A DNA stretch of 64,000 bases from Paradesertivirga superstes (GCF_037622515.1 NZ_JBBJCN010000001.1:1116001-1180000); one strand, 5' to 3'; counted from the stretch's first letter, positions 53,850 through 62,945 are shown. Translations and numbers: made by a program. Notes: generated from the letters alone by a model not told the origin.

Positions 53850-54125
53850 TTATAAGTAGCGGAGGAGGTAGATGGATCTGGATATAACTTCAACTTCCAA
53901 ACGTTCTATCCGCCAGGCAGCGGAGTTATTTCCGTCTTTTCGGGGAGTAAGCAGTCCATTTTCGATCCAGTGCTCGATATTGGCACGTCCAAATTGCCGG
54001 CAGGCTTCTGACTTTTTTAGATAGGGCTTCAGCTTGCCTGTTTTTACTAATGCCCTTATAGCTCCTAATTCTGCAGCTTGTTCGATAATAAGCTGCAGAA
54101 GAAATGTAGAGATTTCAATATTCAT
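53850..54125 (-). CDS. small DNA-binding-like protein paired with rep gene
   Basis: A 91-residue protein whose core KSEACRQFGRANIEHWIENG matches that of the protein at 33903-34181. It lies 13 bases upstream of the rep start, as its paralogue lies upstream of the primase gene. An HTH-type DNA-binding role in control of replication is inferred. No other domain is present. Confidence 0.55.
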   Translation of the reverse strand: MNIEISTFLLQLIIEQAAELGAIRALVKTGKLKPYLKKSEACRQFGRANIEHWIENGLLTPRKDGNNSAAWRIERLEVEVISRSIYLLRYL

Positions 54126-54295
54126 TGGTATTCTTCTAATAGGTTAATCATTTCTGATATAAAACAAAAATGGAAACCCAGGCAGAAATCTATTAGGTGG
54201 AATAACGGTGCACCCTGGTATTTTTAAATCAGTGATCCCTCTACGTTTTTGAAATATTTTATAACTTATGCGACATAAATGGCGTAAAAAGCATC

Positions 54296-54475
54296 ATGAA
54301 AATTTTTAATCAAATAAAAGACCTTATTGCATCTGTAGAACAGGATGCTGACAAATTTTACAACAGTGGAAATTCTGCTGCCGGAACCAGAGTTAGAAAA
54401 GCCATGCAGGAGATCAAAAACCTGGCATCGGAAGCAAGAAAAGAGGTGACTGAAATTAAGAATAAAGCAAAATAA
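54296..54475 (+). CDS. histone H1-like protein
   Basis: A 59-residue protein, MKIFNQIKDLIASVEQDADK to the end ...EIKNKAK, with a helical, lysine- and glutamate-rich composition. It matches the small histone H1-like (Hc1-type) proteins of Bacteroidetes, which bind DNA. The reading frame is short but followed by a strong terminator, supporting a real gene. It lies opposite in direction to rep and its neighbours. Confidence 0.75.
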   Translation: MKIFNQIKDLIASVEQDADKFYNSGNSAAGTRVRKAMQEIKNLASEARKEVTEIKNKAK

Positions 54476-54499
54476 GATTTTTGTCATCTTCTATAAGTT

Positions 54500-54534
54500 G
54501 AAATCCCAGGCCTGCACCTGGGATTTCTTTTTTT
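54500..54534. terminator. strong hairpin terminator
   Basis: A perfect 11-base stem (54500-54510 with 54517-54527, 6-base loop) followed by seven T's on the plus strand. It ends the histone H1-like gene; the minus-strand rteC also ends just beyond it, so it may serve both. Confidence 0.88.
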
Positions 54535-54537
54535 AAG

Positions 54538-55395
54538 CTAACTTTTCACCCCGATTTCATTGTCTATCCTTTCAAGAACAGATTCCTTCATTCGATCAAT
54601 AAACTTGGTATAACTGCTCCGTTTTCTTTGTGATATTTCAGTCCAGCGCCGATGAGCCCTGCCAATGTTGACTTTAAATGCGTCTTCTAACCATTTGATT
54701 ATTTCAGAAATACTCGCATTTCCGTTATTTAGTTGCCCGGTTAACCAGATTCCATAAGCAACCTCCACTAAGTTTATTGAATCACCAGTCCATTGTAAAG
54801 AGTTGACATTTCTTTCTTTCGCAGCAATGTTGAATCTATTGGGCGTTTGGAGCACCAATATTTCCTGGATAATCATAGCCTGCAATCTTTCATACGCTGC
54901 AAATTTAGCAAAGAGGTAATCAAGAGGTGTTGAAAATCCAGGATCATTGTCTTGTACTTCATGCATAAAATTTGTTGTGAGGCTTGTGCTTCTGAGAAAA
55001 TATAAATGATCAAGTTCAACAAATCCGGAGCGATAATAATGATAATAAAACGAATTTAAATTAAAAAACCGTTCAAGATATTTTAACTCCGCCTGGTAAT
55101 AGGTTATAACAGTTTCAGGAGTTCCCTTAGGCTTATTAAATTCTATCTGGTATTTTTCAAATTCAAATATCTTATCGGAATATAAAGCTGGTTTAATTTT
55201 TTTGAAAAAATAGATTTCTTCTGTCTGATCAGTAAAAGGTTGCTTTTTAATTCTATTATTAAGTTCCTTTAGATTCTTCTGTATAAGGTCTACTGAAGAC
55301 TTTAATAGTTCAAGAGGGTCAGAAATCTCCGTGTTAATTTTGCTCAATTGGCTTTTTTGCTGCTCCAGCAGTTGATCATAGGATTGATTAAGCAT
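54538..55395 (-). CDS. rteC: RteC-family regulator
   Basis: From ATG 55395 the protein has 285 residues, starting MLNQSYDQLLEQQ; a GTG at 55449 would add 18 residues. The pattern (YYHYYRSGFVELDHLYFLR, then LQWTGDSINLVEVAYGIWL) matches the RteC family, which in CTnDOT-type elements switches on excision genes. It lies between a terminator and a region full of TACGTA-type inverted repeats that likely control it. Regulation by the hybrid kinase upstream is the obvious hypothesis. Confidence 0.82.
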   Translation of the reverse strand: MLNQSYDQLLEQQKSQLSKINTEISDPLELLKSSVDLIQKNLKELNNRIKKQPFTDQTEEIYFFKKIKPALYSDKIFEFEKYQIEFNKPKGTPETVITYYQAELKYLERFFNLNSFYYHYYRSGFVELDHLYFLRSTSLTTNFMHEVQDNDPGFSTPLDYLFAKFAAYERLQAMIIQEILVLQTPNRFNIAAKERNVNSLQWTGDSINLVEVAYGIWLTGQLNNGNASISEIIKWLEDAFKVNIGRAHRRWTEISQRKRSSYTKFIDRMKESVLERIDNEIGVKS

Positions 55396-55747
55396 GTTTC
55401 TATAGGTTTGATTAGTCTGCCTGGCCTGTTCACTGGCGACAACTTTCACTCAGCAGATGTGACAAAATTGCTCAGGCGAGAATGAAATATAAATACGTAA
55501 GTCCTATGAATTGCCTACGTAAATTGACGTATTTACTTTTTCGGATAATAAATCCAGCGAAGTGTTGAATTAAAATCCTATTAATTCACGTACGTGATTA
55601 GTAGTATGTGCATACGTAAAATGACGTATTCAGTGTCTTTTAGACTAACTACAACAGCACGTTTTCAACTTTCGTCAGAATCTCTACAACAATTACTTTG
55701 GCAAATCAATACGTATTTACTTTGCAACTCAATCGAGAAGATCAGAC
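55396..55747. other. rteC upstream region
   Basis: A 350-base region between rteC and the hybrid kinase gene. It holds the inverted-repeat motifs described separately. No coding sequence was recognised. Confidence 0.6.
55494..55715. promoter_or_regulatory. TACGTA-type regulatory repeats before rteC
   Basis: TACGTAAATTGACGTA (55516-55531) and TACGTAAAATGACGTA (55613-55628) differ by one base and each is an inverted repeat of TACGT/ACGTA. TCACGTACGTGA (55586-55597) is a perfect 12-base palindrome. Single TACGTA words lie at 55494-55499 and 55710-55715. All are in the rteC upstream region and look like sites for one dimeric regulator. Confidence 0.6.
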
Positions 55748-58612
55748 CTATTTCCCCTTTATTTTTTTCACTAGCTCCATTCTATTTCCAACTTCAGTCT
55801 TTTGAAAGATATTGTGAATATGTGTAGAGACCGTCCTGTCCGATATAAATAATTTCTCCGCTATTGATTTATTACTCATTCCATCGAGAATACAGTAAAT
55901 TATCTCCGACTCCCTGTCGGTGAAACGATACTGTCTACAGGCGAGCTCAAAGCTTGGCGAATCCTTGAGTTGGACGTGCTTATCGTTAAAATCATTTTGC
56001 TTTAAACTAGAGACGGCAAAATTTGCAATTAATTTCTGCTGATTCTCTATTGTATCAAGAAGCGATTTGATTTTCATTTGTAACTCTTCATACGAAAAAG
56101 GCTTTTGAATCCAGTCGATAGCGCCTAATCTCAAACCTTTCAGCTTTTCCGGGTGAGTTGCCTTTGCTGTAAGAAATATAATGGGAATATGGTTGAAGGA
56201 TTTAGTTTCAGATAAAATTCGGGCGAACTCAAAACCATCCATTTTATCCATCATAATATCCGAAACGATTAAATCGGGCTTTGAGCTTCCATTTTGCAAA
56301 AGCCTTAAAGCTTCAGCTCCGTTGAAAGCATAATAGACATTATAAAGAATGCATAATTTCTTATAGAGATAATGCAACATTGCCTTATTGTCTTCAACCA
56401 AAAGAATAGTAGGTCGGCCCTCCGAATGAGGCACTTCCAAAAATGATGGATTCTCAATATTGTATATAGACAGATCCGACTTTGGTGTTTCAGCAACGAA
56501 TTCATCCTTATTCAAACGATGAGCATTTAGGGTAATGCTGATTGTTGTACCGCTTTTTTTGTCCGGGTTACTTTCAACTTTTATGGTCCCGTTTAAGCTG
56601 TCTGTTACCTTCTTTACAATTGGAAGGCCCAATCCCATACCCTGTAAATTTGTAGTTTCATGATTAATTTGAAAATAAGGCTCGAATACTTTTTTCTGCA
56701 AGTGTACTGGAATTCCTTTTCCCGAATCAGAAATTGTGAAAACAATCTTATCGCCAGCTGTCAAGAGTATCACTTTAATACTTCCTTCTTCACTGCTAAA
56801 CTTGACTGAATTTTCGAGCAGATTATTTACGATCCTATTTATAGCATTCGGATCTGCTTTAATTAAGACATCGGACTCAATTTCTGCTTCACACTTTAAC
56901 TTTTGTTTCTGGCAATAATGCTCGAACAACATCAAACTTTCCTGTAGAATGGTACTGAAATTACAAATCTGATCATGTTTGTAGACGCCAATTCCTTTAT
57001 TAAACCTTTCAATATCAAACAAGCTAATTATATCTTTTGTCAGCTTATTCACGGCAGTTTTAATAATATTTAGTTCATGAACTGATCCATAAGTATTGAT
57101 ATACTCCTCCAGATAATTATTTACTAATGTGAGGGGCGTTTTAGTCTCGTGAACCAGATTTATAAAATTGGTACGTTGTTGTTCATTCAATTGCTCTAAT
57201 TGGTGAGTCCTTTCCTTAACCTTTTCGGTAAGGTTTGCGTTCAATTCATTAATTTGTTCGTTGCTGATCTGTAATTGCTTTACAAGTTTCTCTGCTTGTT
57301 CCGCACGGGAGATTGCATTCCGCTGTTGCTGCATCATCGAATCAAAAAGCTTTATTCGCTGCAACTGGTCGCTTCTATTTGTTTTCGAAAAGAGCAATAT
57401 TTGCTCCCAAAAGCCCCACAGGTTTTTCACCTCTGTTTTGTCGACGTAATTTATCCCGAACAGGTTATAAGGGGCATTAAAGAATTCCCCTTTTTCAACG
57501 ACAATACCTGATTGGGGATTTATGGTATCATAGAAACTATAACTATCAAACAACGTTTCATCTACTCTATAAACAATTATGCCCTTTCTACTTTTAAGTG
57601 TTCCATCTAATTGATCCTGAGATAAAGTTTGAAGTTCTACCGGATCTGAATAATCATATATGTCCGTACTTTTAGGGAACTGGTATCCTGCCAATAACCG
57701 TCCCGTTAATCTAGAAAAGGCAGAAAAGTCACTATTTTTATTCTTTTTTCTTAACAGAACCCTGTGAGCGATCAATTTATTATTTACATAGATTGGAGCT
57801 TCTAGGCCCTCACCAACATTAACCTGCAATCCCAAATAGGCATAATCTTTCTTAAGTACATCAACAAGATTAAACTGATAGAAATATGGCTTGATTTCTC
57901 CAAATACACCTCTATTTTTTTTAGCAACTAATCCTGCAATGATTCCAAACACTAAAAATTCGTGATCAAGATGAATATCGTTGTGTAATGAGAAGTTGTT
58001 AACGTACTTAGTCTGAATCAATGTTTCGCTACCCCTTTCTCTGTTGAAGGTTCCTACAGGTCGCATAATCATGTCATAGTTCATCTTTCTGATTTCCAGA
58101 TGCATTAACTCCAGACAGGAACGGATATTTACCAGGCTGAGCCTGAGATTTGCAGTATTGAGAACTGTATTATTTAAAAGATAGGTGTATTTACTAATAT
58201 TGTATAAAGTTCTTGGATTGCGATTTCCAAGAAGCTCTCTAGCCTTTTCGCAACATAGGTTAAACGCACCAATATCTACCCAACGTGAACCATTTCTAAG
58301 GAAGGGCTTTGTATATATCTTATTATACTCTTCCAGGGCAGCATAGATCTCCTCATCCAGTCCATTGCTTTCTGCAGCTACAGAATCGCAAATATTAATG
58401 ATGTTGATACTATTGGTCTGCCTGTTTCTTTTCAGCTTCCTAATGTATATGTCTTTGGTAATATCCAGCTCATCTTCATTAATATCATGAATATCCCTTA
58501 CTATGGTAAAATCTTCTTCTTTGCTTATTCCAGCATCAGGTAACTTATAATCTTTATGGTTTTTATAGCTCTTTCTTATAAATTCAAGGATTTCTTCGTC
58601 GGTAATGATCAT
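55748..58612 (-). CDS. hybrid sensor kinase / response regulator with LuxR output
   Basis: A 954-residue soluble protein with a multi-domain layout: N-terminal sensor-like region without membrane helices (about 1-430), a coiled coil, HisKA with the phospho-acceptor H488 (NLVHET), HATPase (ENSVKFS, DSGKGIP, GMGLGLP), a receiver with D785 (IVSDIM), and a C-terminal LuxR helix-turn-helix (ESEIIYCILDGMSNKSIAEK). It combines on one chain the roles of RteA (sensor) and RteB (regulator) of CTnDOT. It lies directly upstream of rteC. The LuxR-type tail is expected to bind DNA, perhaps the TACGTA sites. The start overlaps the SDR gene's end by 29 bases. Confidence 0.85.
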   Translation of the reverse strand: MIITDEEILEFIRKSYKNHKDYKLPDAGISKEEDFTIVRDIHDINEDELDITKDIYIRKLKRNRQTNSINIINICDSVAAESNGLDEEIYAALEEYNKIYTKPFLRNGSRWVDIGAFNLCCEKARELLGNRNPRTLYNISKYTYLLNNTVLNTANLRLSLVNIRSCLELMHLEIRKMNYDMIMRPVGTFNRERGSETLIQTKYVNNFSLHNDIHLDHEFLVFGIIAGLVAKKNRGVFGEIKPYFYQFNLVDVLKKDYAYLGLQVNVGEGLEAPIYVNNKLIAHRVLLRKKNKNSDFSAFSRLTGRLLAGYQFPKSTDIYDYSDPVELQTLSQDQLDGTLKSRKGIIVYRVDETLFDSYSFYDTINPQSGIVVEKGEFFNAPYNLFGINYVDKTEVKNLWGFWEQILLFSKTNRSDQLQRIKLFDSMMQQQRNAISRAEQAEKLVKQLQISNEQINELNANLTEKVKERTHQLEQLNEQQRTNFINLVHETKTPLTLVNNYLEEYINTYGSVHELNIIKTAVNKLTKDIISLFDIERFNKGIGVYKHDQICNFSTILQESLMLFEHYCQKQKLKCEAEIESDVLIKADPNAINRIVNNLLENSVKFSSEEGSIKVILLTAGDKIVFTISDSGKGIPVHLQKKVFEPYFQINHETTNLQGMGLGLPIVKKVTDSLNGTIKVESNPDKKSGTTISITLNAHRLNKDEFVAETPKSDLSIYNIENPSFLEVPHSEGRPTILLVEDNKAMLHYLYKKLCILYNVYYAFNGAEALRLLQNGSSKPDLIVSDIMMDKMDGFEFARILSETKSFNHIPIIFLTAKATHPEKLKGLRLGAIDWIQKPFSYEELQMKIKSLLDTIENQQKLIANFAVSSLKQNDFNDKHVQLKDSPSFELACRQYRFTDRESEIIYCILDGMSNKSIAEKLFISDRTVSTHIHNIFQKTEVGNRMELVKKIKGK

Positions 58613-59567
58613 ATAAAAGGATATTTTTCACAGAATGTTCAAACGGAGAGATCGTATAATTTAGATGTTCTATGGCTTTTGAGGAATTTAAAAAGGTATA
58701 CCGGTTTCCAGTGAGATAATTATCACGTGTTAAAATGGATATGTTGAAAACGGGATTTAGGAAGTTATCATTGACCAGACTTAGTGCGCTTAGAAAAGGT
58801 TTTTTAACCAAACGGGTCCGTCTGTAATCCAATTCATTAAAACAATCAAAAACTGCTGAAAATGCAAGGTTATTCCCACCTAAGTTAAAGATATATTGAG
58901 AAGGACTTTTGATTAATAGGTCGATGGCAGATACGTAAGCCTTCGCCACTTCTTCTATCTGAGCAAAACTTGCCCCTCCCCTTAAATCGGCTATAAAACC
59001 CTTTTTATAGAAATTATATAAATTGGTTAATGTCGATATCAATGTACTTGGGCGCAGAATAACGTAAGGAATTTTAGATGCAATTATTAATTGATCTGCT
59101 TCAAATTTGGACTGTGCATAATTACCCCGATACACATTTTGTTCATCAAATTCCTCACTAAAACAAATAGGAACCACTGAACTGCCATAGGCAATTGCTG
59201 AACCAGTATGAATAAGTGGTTTATTGAATCGTTCGCAGCTGGTAATTAAATTCCGCACTCCTTGAACATTTACCGATTGCAGATTGCGAGCATCCTCTGC
59301 ACGGTAAGAAACCATTCCACTACAATTTAAAATGATATCTGCCCATTGAATTGATGGATTAATATCATCAAATAATAAATCTCCGTGATATTTAATTAGA
59401 TTTTGGTGCGCTGCTGTTCCATTTGCTTTTCGCACTAACAATCGAACCTCTAATGTGTCATTATGAGTTATTAATTCGTTTAAAACGCCTTTTCCTAATT
59501 TACCTGTTGAACCGATAAGAAGCACTTTCGTTTTTGAAGTCGTTTTACTTTCTATTTCATTAATCAT
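58584..59567 (-). CDS. NAD-dependent epimerase/dehydratase-like protein
   Basis: A 327-residue Rossmann-fold protein of the extended SDR class: GSTGKLGKG with G19, G22 and G25 near the N-terminus and a YAQSK motif (Tyr-x3-Lys) near residue 150. It could act on a nucleotide sugar or other small molecule. It overlaps the hybrid kinase gene by 29 bases, an unusual fusion of metabolic and regulatory function on an ICE. The ligand could be a signal for the kinase, which is speculation. Confidence 0.75.
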   Translation of the reverse strand: MINEIESKTTSKTKVLLIGSTGKLGKGVLNELITHNDTLEVRLLVRKANGTAAHQNLIKYHGDLLFDDINPSIQWADIILNCSGMVSYRAEDARNLQSVNVQGVRNLITSCERFNKPLIHTGSAIAYGSSVVPICFSEEFDEQNVYRGNYAQSKFEADQLIIASKIPYVILRPSTLISTLTNLYNFYKKGFIADLRGGASFAQIEEVAKAYVSAIDLLIKSPSQYIFNLGGNNLAFSAVFDCFNELDYRRTRLVKKPFLSALSLVNDNFLNPVFNISILTRDNYLTGNRYTFLNSSKAIEHLNYTISPFEHSVKNILLYDHYRRRNP

Positions 59568-59766
59568 AGGTTGAAATCTGTGTAGATGTCAGATATCGTT
59601 TAATGGTAGATTAAACAGGCGCAAAGAAAGTAAATTTCTTTAAAATAGGGAATAATAAATTTTAAGTCGCTAACTCGGAGAATTAAACACCGGAGAGATC
59701 TATTTAATCATCTTACACGAGATACAAAACAAAACATCAGACTTAAAACCTTAGTAAAAAAAAGGG

Positions 59767-60237
59767 CTATAAAAGCCCTTCATCTGCAAAGGATAAATAA
59801 GATTCTGAACTAATTATAATGTGATCCAGTACTGAGATATCTAACAAATCTCCTCCGGCTTTTATTTTTCTTGTAAGGCTAATATCAGCTTGACTCGGCT
59901 TTAAGTTACCCGATGGATGGTTGTGAGCGAGGATTACACTTGCTGCACAGGCTTTTAATGCTGTACCAAAAATCAGCTTCGAATCAGCTACTGTGCCTGC
60001 CATTCCACCTGAGGATACTTCATAAATACCTAGAACTCTATTTGCTCTATTTAATAAAAGAACTTTAAACTGTTCCAGTAATTCCAATTTATTAATATCC
60101 CAGCTTGCAGCGAGAATGTTAAAGCAGTCTTTAGAACTTGAAATGGTTGGTCTTTCGGATGCTTTAAATTTTGGCCGGTAAGACACGTTAATTTCTGATA
60201 CTTGGAATATTGAAATCTGATTTTGAAGCTTTTCCAT
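59767..60237 (-). CDS. RadC-like JAB domain protein
   Basis: A 156-residue protein with the JAMM metal motif of RadC-type JAB proteins: E73, HNHPSG with H105 and H107, and D118. It lacks the N-terminal helix-hairpin-helix part of chromosomal RadC. These short RadC-like proteins are typical cargo of Bacteroidetes mobile elements; their activity is unknown. It is the last clearly ICE-type gene in the window. Confidence 0.85.
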   Translation of the reverse strand: MEKLQNQISIFQVSEINVSYRPKFKASERPTISSSKDCFNILAASWDINKLELLEQFKVLLLNRANRVLGIYEVSSGGMAGTVADSKLIFGTALKACAASVILAHNHPSGNLKPSQADISLTRKIKAGGDLLDISVLDHIIISSESYLSFADEGLL

Positions 60238-60975
60238 AATTAGCTGTTTTAAAGGTTAAAAAATTAATTATGGTGCTCCAAAGGCTCAGGGCAATCAAGG
60301 GCAAAAGGAAAAGGAATAAATAGACATGAGGGAATGCTTGCGGGTTTATGCCGGAAGCTTTTGCCCGCTACAGCAGCCCTTGGCCTAACTTTGTGCCGAT
60401 AATTTTGAATGTTTTTTAATTTAGATAATCATGCCCTTCTTCCGTCTTGATGTAAGCAATATCACTTACTCATAATTGTCCGAGCGGCTGATTTCCCACT
60501 GTGATCAAATCAGGATACTTTTCAATCCAGTGTTTTAATAGGCAGTTTTTAAATAACTATGCTTGGGGTTTATTAATAGTTATTCTGCACCCAGGAACTC
60601 AAATATCACATTTCTGCGACCTTAATCTGCAATTCCTGTAATTCCTGTTTCATTAAATAATTGAGCTTTCGCGTACCTAAATGGCTCATTTTACTCGGAA
60701 CCGCATCATGATATCTTTGACCATGTGATCGTGGAAAAACAAAATATACAATAAGTAATCTTTAAAAAAGACCATTTAAGGTATGAACAGAGCTGTTGTC
60801 TCCCTTAAATAAGGTTCAATCAATTGTACGTTTTCAAATTAGAAGCTGATTCACATCATTTCAATAAACCAATCATCCTTTTCATAGTCAATTAACAATT
60901 TATAACGTCACTCATAGTGTTAGCCTTAGTATAAAATACGAGCAGACTTTAGTATAAAAATATTAATATTACAAA
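60238..60975. other. intergenic scrap region
   Basis: A 738-base stretch with the IS3-type transposase remnant (60416-60540). Minus-strand sequence around 60610-60715 reads protein-like (PSKMSHLGTRKLNYLMKQ) and ends at a stop near 60605; it may be another broken gene. The rest shows no gene. Confidence 0.4.
60416..60540 (-). pseudogene. IS3-family transposase fragment
   Basis: The minus strand reads LKHWIEKYPDLITVGNQPLG, then QL-stop-VSDIAYIKTEEGHDYLN and a TAA at 60416-60418. The stop is TGA where IS3-type transposases have the Trp of WVSDITYI (first catalytic Asp region), so one base change explains it. It is a short, dead fragment of an OrfB transposase. No terminal inverted repeats were found nearby. 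Confidence 0.7.
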
Positions 60976-61538
60976 ATGGACCTGTTCAAGTTTCCCTTTT
61001 TGGCAGATGTTTGGGGCACATTTTCCGATATAGCAATCTTACTTGCTACAATTATAACCGCACGCTATTTATATCTTACCTTAAAATCACAAAAAGACGT
61101 TCAAAGGCTTCAAGTTACCGTAAATTCTCTGATACTCTGAAACCGGTTTTCAAATATGAAATAGTAACAAGGAGCGTGGCGTTAGTTAATAGTGAGTCGA
61201 CAACAACTGCAGTTCTCTTAAGAATAATAAACATAAGCAAACATAAAGCTATGAAAGTAAGGGCTGGTTTCACTAAAGTTGAAAATTTAAGTGATTTTCA
61301 CGGGAGTGAATTACCCCATTTATATCCTGGTACTCATCTAGCAATAGCGTTTACTGTTACTTCAAACCACAAGGATTTGCTCGACGAAAATAATGTGGTA
61401 AAAATACAAGTCACATATAGCGATACATTTAAAGCAACCTACCTTCAGAAAGTAGAATACATAGATGCACTTTTTGATTATCAAGGAGCCTTGAATTCAC
61501 AAGACCCAATCTTATTAGACGAAACTGTAGTAGTATAA
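60976..61538 (+). pseudogene. small membrane-anchored protein gene broken by a frameshift
   Basis: From ATG 60976 the frame reads MDLFKFPFLADVWGTFSDIA, with a membrane helix about 17-35, and stops with TGA at 61138-61140. The -1 frame stays open through that region and continues as FSDTLKPVFKYEIVTRSVAL to TAA at 61538. The two parts fit one protein of about 185 residues (one TM helix and a soluble beta-like domain), so a one-base frameshift lies near 61110-61138. The start at 61011 of the second frame is unlikely to be real. Function unknown. Confidence 0.6.
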
Positions 61539-61764
61539 AAAATATTAAATCTTTTCTTTTTCGCGTTTTACCAGATTTACGAAGTCAGCCAGAAGTAACC
61601 TCTAAAGGTTTACCTCTTTGATGATTCATTTAAAGGAAGGTATTTTTAGAATTAGAAAATTCGGTGATTTGAGTCTACCGATCTTAACATAAGTGTCTTC
61701 TAAAACCGTCTTATTAATCTATGTTTCATTATCTTTATTGGAAACGTTTTTTTGCAAATCTTAA

Positions 61765-62328
61765 ATGAAGATTGGATACGCCAGGGTTAGTACCCAAGAC
61801 CAGAACTTAACGCTGCAAATTGACGCACTTAAAAGTGCAGGGTGCGAGCTCATTTTTGAAGAGAAGATTTCCGGAAAGTCTAAAGAACGACCTCAATTAG
61901 AAAAGATGATTCACAAGCTTCGAAAAGGGGATGTTGTAGTCGTATGGAAACTTGACCGACTTGGACGATCTCTTCGCGATCTTATTGATTTAGTCTCAGG
62001 GTTTAAAGATCAGGATGTAGAGTTTGTTAGTATACAGGATAGCATTAATACAGCTACAGCAACCGGCCGATTTACCTTTAATATTTTTGCATCCCTTGCA
62101 GAGTTCGAACGGGAAATAATCAGTGAGCGAACAAAAGCGGGTTTGACAGCAGCTCGATCCAGAGGACGAGCGGGCGGGCGACCAAAGGGGTTAAGCAAAG
62201 CATCGATGAGTAAGGCAAAAGCAGTTAAAATTCTCTACGACAAAAAAGAAAAGTCAGTGGATGAGATAGCGAAGGATTTAGGGATAAGCAGGGCGACGTG
62301 CTATAGGTATCTGGATCTTGCGAAATGA
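61765..62328 (+). CDS. serine recombinase (resolvase/invertase)
   Basis: A 187-residue site-specific recombinase. The N-terminus (GYARVSTQDQ) holds the catalytic Ser9, followed by ISGKSKERPQL, then KLDRLGRSLRDL and the E-helix; the C-terminal HTH (VDEIAKDLGISRATCYRYL) binds DNA. It is a full-length small resolvase/invertase. A partial copy lies at 63838-63896. It may invert or resolve nearby DNA rather than integrate the ICE. Confidence 0.88.
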   Translation: MKIGYARVSTQDQNLTLQIDALKSAGCELIFEEKISGKSKERPQLEKMIHKLRKGDVVVVWKLDRLGRSLRDLIDLVSGFKDQDVEFVSIQDSINTATATGRFTFNIFASLAEFEREIISERTKAGLTAARSRGRAGGRPKGLSKASMSKAKAVKILYDKKEKSVDEIAKDLGISRATCYRYLDLAK

Positions 62329-62435
62329 AGGAACCGCAAAAGTATTTAATGGGTGCATAACATCAAGATTTTTTTTAGGCAAGTATGACTAACTGCACGG
62401 CTTCTTAGTATTTACAAACCCTTAAATTTTGAAAT

Positions 62436-62945
62436 ATGAAACAGATAATATTTTTAATAATAGCCACATCCGTTGTTTTAAATATACAAGGATGTAAAAA
62501 GGATGATAAACCCAGTCAAATTGGTGCAGATATAATGACTGCAAAAATTGATGGAATCGAATGGAAAGCACAGCATTGTTGGAGTTGTGTAGAAGGGGGA
62601 AAAGGATTACGAACAGTTTATCTCCCTGAGGAAGGAAAATTTAATGTCTTAGGTCAAATGGTGAAAAACGATATTAATATTACCATGACAATAGACATGT
62701 CTGGGGTTAAGGACGTCGGAACGTATGAATTGGGAGCAAACACAGGCAGCCAAAATTACGCTAAAGTTTTTAACGATAAGTTAGATAGATTGTATTATAC
62801 AACAAACCCAGCAAGTGGATCAGTAACCATAACTAAGTTAAGTATATCTGAAAAAATTATTTCTGGGACCTTTGAGTTGACAGCCTCAGATCTATCTTCA
62901 AATGGTATTAATGTAACACATGGAGTCTTTGATCTCAAATTTTGA
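62436..62945 (+). CDS. lipoprotein, DUF6252-like
   Basis: A 169-residue protein with a lipobox (NIQGC, Cys20) and a beta-rich mature part that begins TAKIDGIEWKAQHCW, as in DUF6252-type periplasmic or surface lipoproteins. It is anchored to a membrane after export. The gene lies between the serine recombinase and the secreted protein at 63105. Function unknown. Confidence 0.6.
   Translation: MKQIIFLIIATSVVLNIQGCKKDDKPSQIGADIMTAKIDGIEWKAQHCWSCVEGGKGLRTVYLPEEGKFNVLGQMVKNDINITMTIDMSGVKDVGTYELGANTGSQNYAKVFNDKLDRLYYTTNPASGSVTITKLSISEKIISGTFELTASDLSSNGINVTHGVFDLKF

Larger units (their letters stand above)
14335..60237. mobile_element. integrative conjugative element of the Bacteroidetes type (approximate span)
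   Basis: A nearly continuous block of transfer, mobilisation, replication, regulation and defence genes. The tra order from TraE through TraN, relaxase with MobC-like partner, ParA, RteC and RadC are all hallmarks of Bacteroidetes conjugative transposons. The limits given are simply the first and last ICE-type genes. No tyrosine integrase, excisionase or flanking att repeats were recognised inside the window, so the true ends may lie elsewhere, and part of the right flank may belong to it. Confidence 0.7.
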
